The notes below the pieces were generated by a model that ran no database searches, was not told the DNA's origin, and saw only the letters and a list, made by a program, of their open reading frames with translations. From Hydrogenobacter sp. (GTDB taxonomy: Bacteria; Aquificota; Aquificia; Aquificales; Aquificaceae), in the NCBI GenBank assembly GCA_028276405.1, contig JAPYWJ010000006.1, positions 1 to 63,304 on the forward strand: a stretch of 63,304 nt of DNA. Reading direction: 5' to 3'. Both the position numbers and the translations under genes were made by a program. Shown here one piece after another: positions 62,850 through 63,304 of this stretch (its first letter is position 1; the number at the start of each line of letters is the position of its first letter).

Positions 62850-63304
62850 ATGGAATTTCCACTGTTGAGAGCCAGAAGGCTTAGGAATAAGGAAGGAATT
62901 AGGCGTTTAGTAAGAGAGACTAAGTTGGACATTAACGACCTTATATGCCCCGTGTTTGTGCATTACGGAGAAGGTATAAGGGAAGAGATACCATCTATGC
63001 CAGGTGTTTTCAGGTATAGCCTTGACAAGCTAATAGATGAGGTAAAAGAGATAAGAGATCTCGGCATCCCTGCTGTTATACTCTTTGGGATTCCTGAACA
63101 CAAGGATCATGTAGGTTCGGACACTTGGAACGACGAAGGTATTATCCAAAGAGCCCTAAGGCTCATAAAGAAGGAAGTTCCCGACATTTATGTGATCACG
63201 GATGTTTGCTTTTGTGAGTATACCACACATGGTCACTGCGGTGTGGTGGTAAACGGTGATGTGGACAACGACCTTACCCTTGAAAATCTCAAAAAACAGG
63301 TGGT
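62850..63304 (+). CDS. hemB: Delta-aminolevulinic acid dehydratase (3' partial)
   Basis: The first 151 codons of HemB, cut by the window end. The start [19 protein letters not shown] and the stretch [10 protein letters not shown] are typical, and [14 protein letters not shown] has the three zinc-ligand cysteines of the zinc-dependent form. It condenses two aminolevulinate molecules into porphobilinogen for heme synthesis. Confidence 0.94.
   Translation, partial: MEFPLLRARRLRNKEGIRRLVRETKLDINDLICPVFVHYGEGIREEIPSMPGVFRYSLDKLIDEVKEIRDLGIPAVILFGIPEHKDHVGSDTWNDEGIIQRALRLIKKEVPDIYVITDVCFCEYTTHGHCGVVVNGDVDNDLTLENLKKQV

Overview
The window looks like a compact chromosomal segment of a thermophilic, chemolithotrophic bacterium of the Aquificales type (Hydrogenobacter/Thermocrinis/Aquifex-like). 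This is inferred from a Lys/Glu-rich proteome, very tight or overlapping gene spacing, a split carB, a short DnaA, an outer membrane (lptA, lptC, lpxD, Skp), a sulfur-type DmsB/DmsC pair and a THEP1 NTPase. No rRNA, tRNA or CRISPR array was seen. Both ends cut genes: an iron-sulfur subunit on the left and hemB on the right.

Layout. 1-1.6 kb: iron-sulfur and membrane-anchor subunits of a molybdoenzyme. 1.6-2.9 kb: an accessory patch with a repeat lipoprotein, framed by inverted-repeat mini-element sequence. 2.9-6.6 kb: ffh, dnaA, aldo/keto reductase. 6.6-13 kb: glycosyltransferases and a PIG-L deacetylase. 13-20 kb: mtnC/mtnD, the tig-clpP-clpX proteostasis operon running into skp-lpxD, an M23 peptidase and a UbiD decarboxylase. 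21 kb: a protoglobin-PsiE fusion. 21.9-25 kb: minus-strand pyrB-lptC-lptA-HU-reductase operon. 25-31 kb: ispF, a patatin and a pseudaminic acid cluster (pseH, pseI, pseB, pseC, aldo/keto reductase). 31-34 kb: truA, an SCP2-like secreted protein, alr, tpx, nikR. 34.2-36.3 kb: a second accessory patch (small ORF, AIG2-like cyclotransferase, NYN-like protein) ending in a second copy of the mini-element right end. 36.3-43.9 kb: SDR, QueC-like, tsaB, small membrane proteins, ribD-type reductase, CDP-alcohol transferase, ilvC, THEP1, carB C-terminal half. 43.9-45.5 kb: a solo TnpB directly upstream of carB. 45.6-63.3 kb: purE-uvrB, CysO-like sulfur carrier with a ferredoxin, polX-selA, engB-folC, csp, a tatAABC operon running into an epimerase, a DNA methyltransferase with an SNase-like tail and pyrD, then purA-hflX-hfq and hemB.

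Recurrent themes. (1) Many first genes of transcription units have a TATAAT-like box ending 6-8 nt before the ATG and no Shine-Dalgarno sequence, which suggests leaderless transcripts. Genes inside operons are coupled by ATGA overlaps. (2) The accessory patches at 1.6-2.9 and 34.5-36.3 kb share the same repeat family; its roughly 20-bp terminal inverted repeats lie next to host promoters and may supply -35 elements. (3) Several fusions or unusual proteins deserve attention: methyltransferase + degenerate SNase fold, protoglobin + PsiE, a zinc-ribbon-less TnpB, a CysO-like carrier with a three-residue tail, and the small ORF/cyclotransferase/NYN-like cassette.
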